From contig NZ_CP029210.1 of assembly GCF_003100395.1 (NCBI RefSeq), positions 124,001 to 188,000 on the forward strand: a stretch of DNA of 64,000 bases, read 5' to 3'. The position numbers and the translations under genes were made by a program. Shown one piece after another: positions 60,578 through 64,000 of the stretch (positions are counted from its first letter, which is position 1; every line of letters starts with the position of its first letter). Source of the DNA: Aquabacterium olei (GTDB lineage Bacteria; Pseudomonadota; Gammaproteobacteria; Burkholderiales; Burkholderiaceae_C). Below the pieces are notes generated by a model. The model made no database searches, was not told the origin of the DNA, and worked only from the letters and a program-made list of their open reading frames with translations.

Positions 60578-61935
60578 GCCATGCGCCCTTGAACCCCGAT
60601 CGCCGTGCTGCCCTCATCGGCGGCGCCGCGCTGGCTGCCGCACCGCACGCGCTCGCGGCATGGCCCTGGCGCGGGCTGGAGCCGATGGCCCTGAAGCCGG
60701 TGCGGCCGGTCGTGTGGAAGGACTTCCTCGGCGTGAATGCCCAGTTCCAGTGGTTCCCTGATGCGGTGGCCCGCAAACAGGTGGAGCGCCTGAAGGCCCT
60801 GGGCCTGAACTGGGTCCGACTGGGCCTGCACTGGATGCTGCTCGAGCCCGAAGAGGGGCAGTTCCAACTTGAACCCATCGACCGCATGATGGCGCTGGTG
60901 CGCGAGGCCGGCCTGCGCAACGTCACCTACGTGGTGGGCACGCCGCGCTATGCATCCAGCGTGGCCAAGGGCGACGCCTACGAACGCTTCTTCGACAAGT
61001 TCCCGCCCCGCAACCCGGCCGTGCTCGCGCAGCGACTCGGCATGCTGGCACGGCGCTATCCGCAGGTCGACGTGTGGCAGGTCTGGAACGAGCCCAATCT
61101 GATCGGGTTCTGGGCGCCCCAGCCGGATACCGAAGCCTACGGTCGCCTGTTCGTGCCGGCCTATCAGGCCCTGCGCGCGGCGGCGCCCGACAAGCCCGTG
61201 GCGCTGGCCGGCATGGCGTACTTCAGCGAGATCGACCGACGCGGCGGGTTGATGATCCAGGAGCTGGCGCGCCTGGGTGCGTTCAACCTCAACCCCATCG
61301 TTGCCTACCACCCCTACACCGCCACGGCCGAGGGCTCCGACCAGGATGCACGCGACTTCGTCAAGCGCGTCGTGCCGGCCCACCAATGGCTGCGCAGTGC
61401 TGGCGTGCGCCAGGTGTGGGCCACCGAGTGGGGCTGGTCGAGCTACCCCGGCCCGAAGGAGGAGCAGCCCATCGTCGGTGAGGACGGCCAGGCCGACCTC
61501 ACGCTGCGCAGGCTGGCCCTGATGGCCGCGCTCGACTACGACCGCGTCTTCCTGTTCACCCTGGCCGACCTGGACGAGCGCGCCACCCGGCGCGACCAGC
61601 ACTATGGCCTGCTGCGCCGCAACGGCGAGCCCAAGCCGGTCTACCACGCGCTGCAGCGCTTTCTGCAGCTGTGCGGCCCGGCCTTGCAGCCTGCCGCGCC
61701 GCCGACCATCCTGGGCCAGGCCCCCGACGGCCTCATCACCATCGGCTGGCGCCGCGGCGACGGGCGCCCGCTGTGGATGCTGTGGGCGCGCGAGCCCGGT
61801 GAGGTGCAGCTCAAGGGCGTCAGCCAGGCCACGGTGCACCAGCCGCTCAGCGGCGGCGAACGCCCGCTGAAGGACGCGGGTGAAGGCGTGCGCGTGCCGG
61901 TCACCACCGCCCTGCAGATCGTGCTGGGCGCATGA
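60574..61935 (+). CDS. Exported glycoside hydrolase-like (clan A TIM-barrel) protein
   Basis: A 453-residue protein with a Tat-like N-terminus (NPDRRAALIGGAALAAAP, twin Arg). The barrel has FLGVNAQFQWFPD, VERLKALGLNWVRLGLHW, VDVWQVWNEPNLIGFW (acid/base Glu) and VWATEWGWSSYPG (nucleophile Glu), the retaining clan A pair seen in GH5/GH39/GH10-like enzymes. It lies between glycosyltransferase genes with ATGA overlaps on both sides, so it likely trims or processes the polymer made by this cluster in the periplasm. Substrate unknown. Confidence 0.82.
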   Translation: MSHAPLNPDRRAALIGGAALAAAPHALAAWPWRGLEPMALKPVRPVVWKDFLGVNAQFQWFPDAVARKQVERLKALGLNWVRLGLHWMLLEPEEGQFQLEPIDRMMALVREAGLRNVTYVVGTPRYASSVAKGDAYERFFDKFPPRNPAVLAQRLGMLARRYPQVDVWQVWNEPNLIGFWAPQPDTEAYGRLFVPAYQALRAAAPDKPVALAGMAYFSEIDRRGGLMIQELARLGAFNLNPIVAYHPYTATAEGSDQDARDFVKRVVPAHQWLRSAGVRQVWATEWGWSSYPGPKEEQPIVGEDGQADLTLRRLALMAALDYDRVFLFTLADLDERATRRDQHYGLLRRNGEPKPVYHALQRFLQLCGPALQPAAPPTILGQAPDGLITIGWRRGDGRPLWMLWAREPGEVQLKGVSQATVHQPLSGGERPLKDAGEGVRVPVTTALQIVLGA

Positions 61936-63218
61936 GCATCGCCTCCATCACCCCCGATGCCCGGGCTCCGGCTGCGTCCCTGCGGCCCCTGCGCATCCTG
62001 ATCACGCTGCCCTACCTGCCCTGGCCCATCACCAGCGGCGGCAAGGCCCGGCAGTTTCACCTGATCCGCGAGCTCGCGTCCCGGGGCCACAAGCTGACCC
62101 TGCTGGTGCAATCCAAGACCGAAGCCGATGCCGCCACCGAGGCCGCACTGGGGCCGCTGGTCGAGCGTCTGGTGGTGCTCCCGCGCCGCTCACTGCGGCA
62201 TCCCCGCACGCTGTGGCACGCCGCGGTGTCGCCCCTGCCCCTCCTCACCACGGTCAACGGCTTTGCGCCCGAACTCACGCGCCGTTTCGTCAGCCTGCTG
62301 GATGAAGGCGGGTGGGATGTCGTTCAGATCGAGCACAGCTATGGCTTCGAGCCCTTCGAGACCGAACTTGCCCGACGTGCCCAGCCCTTCGTGCTGACCG
62401 AGCACAACGTCGAATCCGAGCTGGGCGCGGCGACCTACGGCAAATGGCCCGCCGCACTGCGCCTGCTCGCGCGATACGACCAGGCCCGGGCCCGACGCTG
62501 GGAGCGCCACGTGCTGTCGCGGGCCGAGGCCATCGTCGCCGTCACCGAGTCCGACGCGCGCACGCTGACGGCCATCGGCGGGCGCCCGGCCCACGTCGTG
62601 CCCAACGGGGTGGACACCCGCGCCTTCGCCGACGTCTGGCCGAATGTGCACAGCCGCCACGTGCTCTTTCTGGGCAACTACGAGTACGCGCCGAACATCG
62701 ATGCCGTCGAGTGGGCGCTCACCCACATCTGGCCCCGTGTCTGGCAGCGCATGCCCGAGGCGCACTTCACGGTGTGCGGACATGGCCTGCCCGCAGGCTG
62801 GCGCAGCCGCTTCCCCGATCCCCGCGTGCACTTTCATGGCTATGTGGCGCGCCTGGCCGACGTGCAGTCGGCGTCGGCGGCGTTCCTGGCGCCACTGCGG
62901 TTCGGCGGCGGATCCAAGCTGAAGGTGCTCGAGGCGATGGCCGCCGGGCTGCCGCTCGTCAGCACGCGCGAAGGACTCTCCGGGCTGGGCGCCAGCGACG
63001 GCGTGCACGCCCAGGTCGGCGACACCGCCGACGCGCTGGCCGACGCCCTGGTGCGCACGCTGAGCGACCCGGCTGCGGCACGTGCCATGGGCGAGTCGGC
63101 CCGCGCACACGTGCGCGAGCACTTCGACTGGTCCCAGGCCGCCACCCGGCTCGAGGCCGTCTACGCCCGCCTGTCCCCTGCCGGCGCCATGCCGGTCGTC
63201 CGCCCATGTCCGGCGTGA
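61932..63218 (+). CDS. Family 4 (GT-B) glycosyltransferase
   Basis: A 428-residue enzyme. RPLRILITLPYLPWPITSGGKARQFHLIRELASRGH is a classic GT4 start, VLTEHNVE follows, VPNGVDTRAFA the hinge, VLFLGNYEYAPNIDAVEWALTHIWP the donor fold, and FGGGSKLKVLEAMAAGLPLVST the donor-phosphate E-x7-E-type loop. Overlaps the previous gene by four bases and the next by 13. Part of the exopolysaccharide operon; sugar specificity unknown. Confidence 0.92.
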   Translation: MSIASITPDARAPAASLRPLRILITLPYLPWPITSGGKARQFHLIRELASRGHKLTLLVQSKTEADAATEAALGPLVERLVVLPRRSLRHPRTLWHAAVSPLPLLTTVNGFAPELTRRFVSLLDEGGWDVVQIEHSYGFEPFETELARRAQPFVLTEHNVESELGAATYGKWPAALRLLARYDQARARRWERHVLSRAEAIVAVTESDARTLTAIGGRPAHVVPNGVDTRAFADVWPNVHSRHVLFLGNYEYAPNIDAVEWALTHIWPRVWQRMPEAHFTVCGHGLPAGWRSRFPDPRVHFHGYVARLADVQSASAAFLAPLRFGGGSKLKVLEAMAAGLPLVSTREGLSGLGASDGVHAQVGDTADALADALVRTLSDPAAARAMGESARAHVREHFDWSQAATRLEAVYARLSPAGAMPVVRPCPA

Positions 63219-64000
63219 GCGCCGGCGCGCCCGCCTTCGGTGTGGCCATGGCCGCCGTGCTGGCCACCGCGGCGGCGGCCGGCATGACGCTGGTGCACCC
63301 GGTGCTCGGTTCCGCGCTGGCCGTCGCCGTGGCGGCGGCGGTCTTCATCGTCACGCGTCCCCTGCGCGGGCTCCTGCTGTTCTGCATGCTGGCGCCCGCG
63401 CTGCCCTGGATGAAGATCGGCGCACCCCTGCCGGTGCCCGAGGCCCTGCTCGGCCTCACCTGGGTCGGTGTCTTCGTGCAATGGCTTGCCGGCCGTCTGC
63501 CCGCCTGGCCCGACGGCCCGACGGAACGCGCCATGCGGCGTTTCATGCTCTGGAGCATCGTGCCCCTGGTCGCGGGCCAGTTCATGCCTCAGGGCGACGG
63601 CAATGGCCCGGTCAACTGGGTTCGCTGGCTGCTCAACCTGTCTCCCGTGTTCCTCGTGCCGCTGCTGGTGCGCGACACCCGCACCCGCGATCGCCTGATG
63701 CTGTGCCTGTTGCTCGGGTTCGCCGTGCTTCTGCTGATCTCCCTCGGCTTCTTTGTCCGTGGTCGCGACGCCCGCCTGATGATTCCCTTCCTGGCGGCCT
63801 TGCATTACGCCCACCCGGAGGTCATCCAGGACATCTTCTCGGCCGACTACACCCGCATGGCGTCGCCCTGGGTGCACCCCAACTCGACCGGGGGCGCGCT
63901 GCTGCTTGCCGCCCCGCTGGGCCTGTTCTACGCGGGCATGCACCGAGGCTGGCGACGCGCGCTCGGGGCCTTCGTGTTCGTCGGCAGCGCGGCGGGCATC
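63206..64000 (+). CDS. O-antigen ligase/polymerase-type (Wzy/WaaL) membrane protein, cut by window end
   Basis: An open frame from ATG 63206 runs without stop to the window end (265 codons seen), overlapping the previous gene by 13 bases. It has successive membrane segments (LGSALAVAVAAAVFIV, GLLLFCMLAPALPW, LLNLSPVFLVPLLV, LMLCLLLGFAVLLLISLGFF, GALLLAAPLGLFYAGM). WVHPNSTGGAL resembles the HPN motif typical of O-antigen ligase-like proteins. It is the presumptive polymerase or ligase of the polysaccharide cluster. Confidence 0.72.
   Translation, partial: MSGVSAGAPAFGVAMAAVLATAAAAGMTLVHPVLGSALAVAVAAAVFIVTRPLRGLLLFCMLAPALPWMKIGAPLPVPEALLGLTWVGVFVQWLAGRLPAWPDGPTERAMRRFMLWSIVPLVAGQFMPQGDGNGPVNWVRWLLNLSPVFLVPLLVRDTRTRDRLMLCLLLGFAVLLLISLGFFVRGRDARLMIPFLAALHYAHPEVIQDIFSADYTRMASPWVHPNSTGGALLLAAPLGLFYAGMHRGWRRALGAFVFVGSAAGI

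Overview
The window is GC-rich chromosomal DNA of a Gram-negative bacterium, most likely a betaproteobacterium of the order Burkholderiales. The evidence is gene content and order (mltA, apaG, rpe, gph, trpE, trpG, trpD, trpC), the porin type, the 'Gcr-type' membrane protein next to apaG, DUF3325/DUF3649 siderophore genes and a ProQ protein with a long charged tail. The species cannot be named from sequence alone. No rRNA, tRNA, CRISPR array, transposase or prophage was recognised. About 57 protein genes are supported, two of them cut by the window edges.

Layout. 1-3800: end of a LysR regulator, a methyltransferase, a conserved hypothetical, a SET-domain protein and a small fatty-acid-regulon-like gene. 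3775-4645: an 870-bp non-coding region holding a diverged tandem repeat (~400-bp period) with DnaA boxes, directly upstream of priA. 4646-19070: priA, an HDOD protein, an esterase, a PAS kinase/NarL regulator pair, a PAS chemoreceptor, a Kef-type antiporter, cynS, a DUF481 protein and a globin-coupled GGDEF-EAL protein. 19085-23840: mltA, a multi-spanning 'recombinase-family' membrane protein, apaG, rpe. 23858-46327: an accessory stretch with a DsbA-like protein, a Sel1/ExbB/DUF2149 cassette, a second kinase/regulator pair, a Fur-type siderophore receptor locus, an aminotransferase, two hydrolases, proQ, a porin, an OmpR-type regulator, an Hsp70-like protein, and an orphan VgrG fused to a HET-C toxin-like domain with a coupled lipoprotein. 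46522-54583: gph, trpE, then trpG-trpD-trpC-ung, with two candidate Trp-codon leader peptides. 55495-64000: an exopolysaccharide cluster that runs off the window end.

How the genes work together. rpe and gph are normally adjacent in the Burkholderiales rpe-gph-trpEGDC cluster; here about 22.7 kb of accessory genes lies between them. The accessory part handles iron uptake, sensing and interbacterial competition. The most striking locus is 40524-46327: a VgrG spike whose C-terminal ~730 residues switch to lower GC and carry HET-C signature motifs, followed with an ATGA overlap by a lipoprotein that would be a natural immunity protein. Second is tryptophan control: trpE and trpGDC are split by an inverted acyltransferase gene and each half is preceded by a short reading frame with paired or near-paired Trp codons. 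Third is the DnaA-box repeat upstream of priA.
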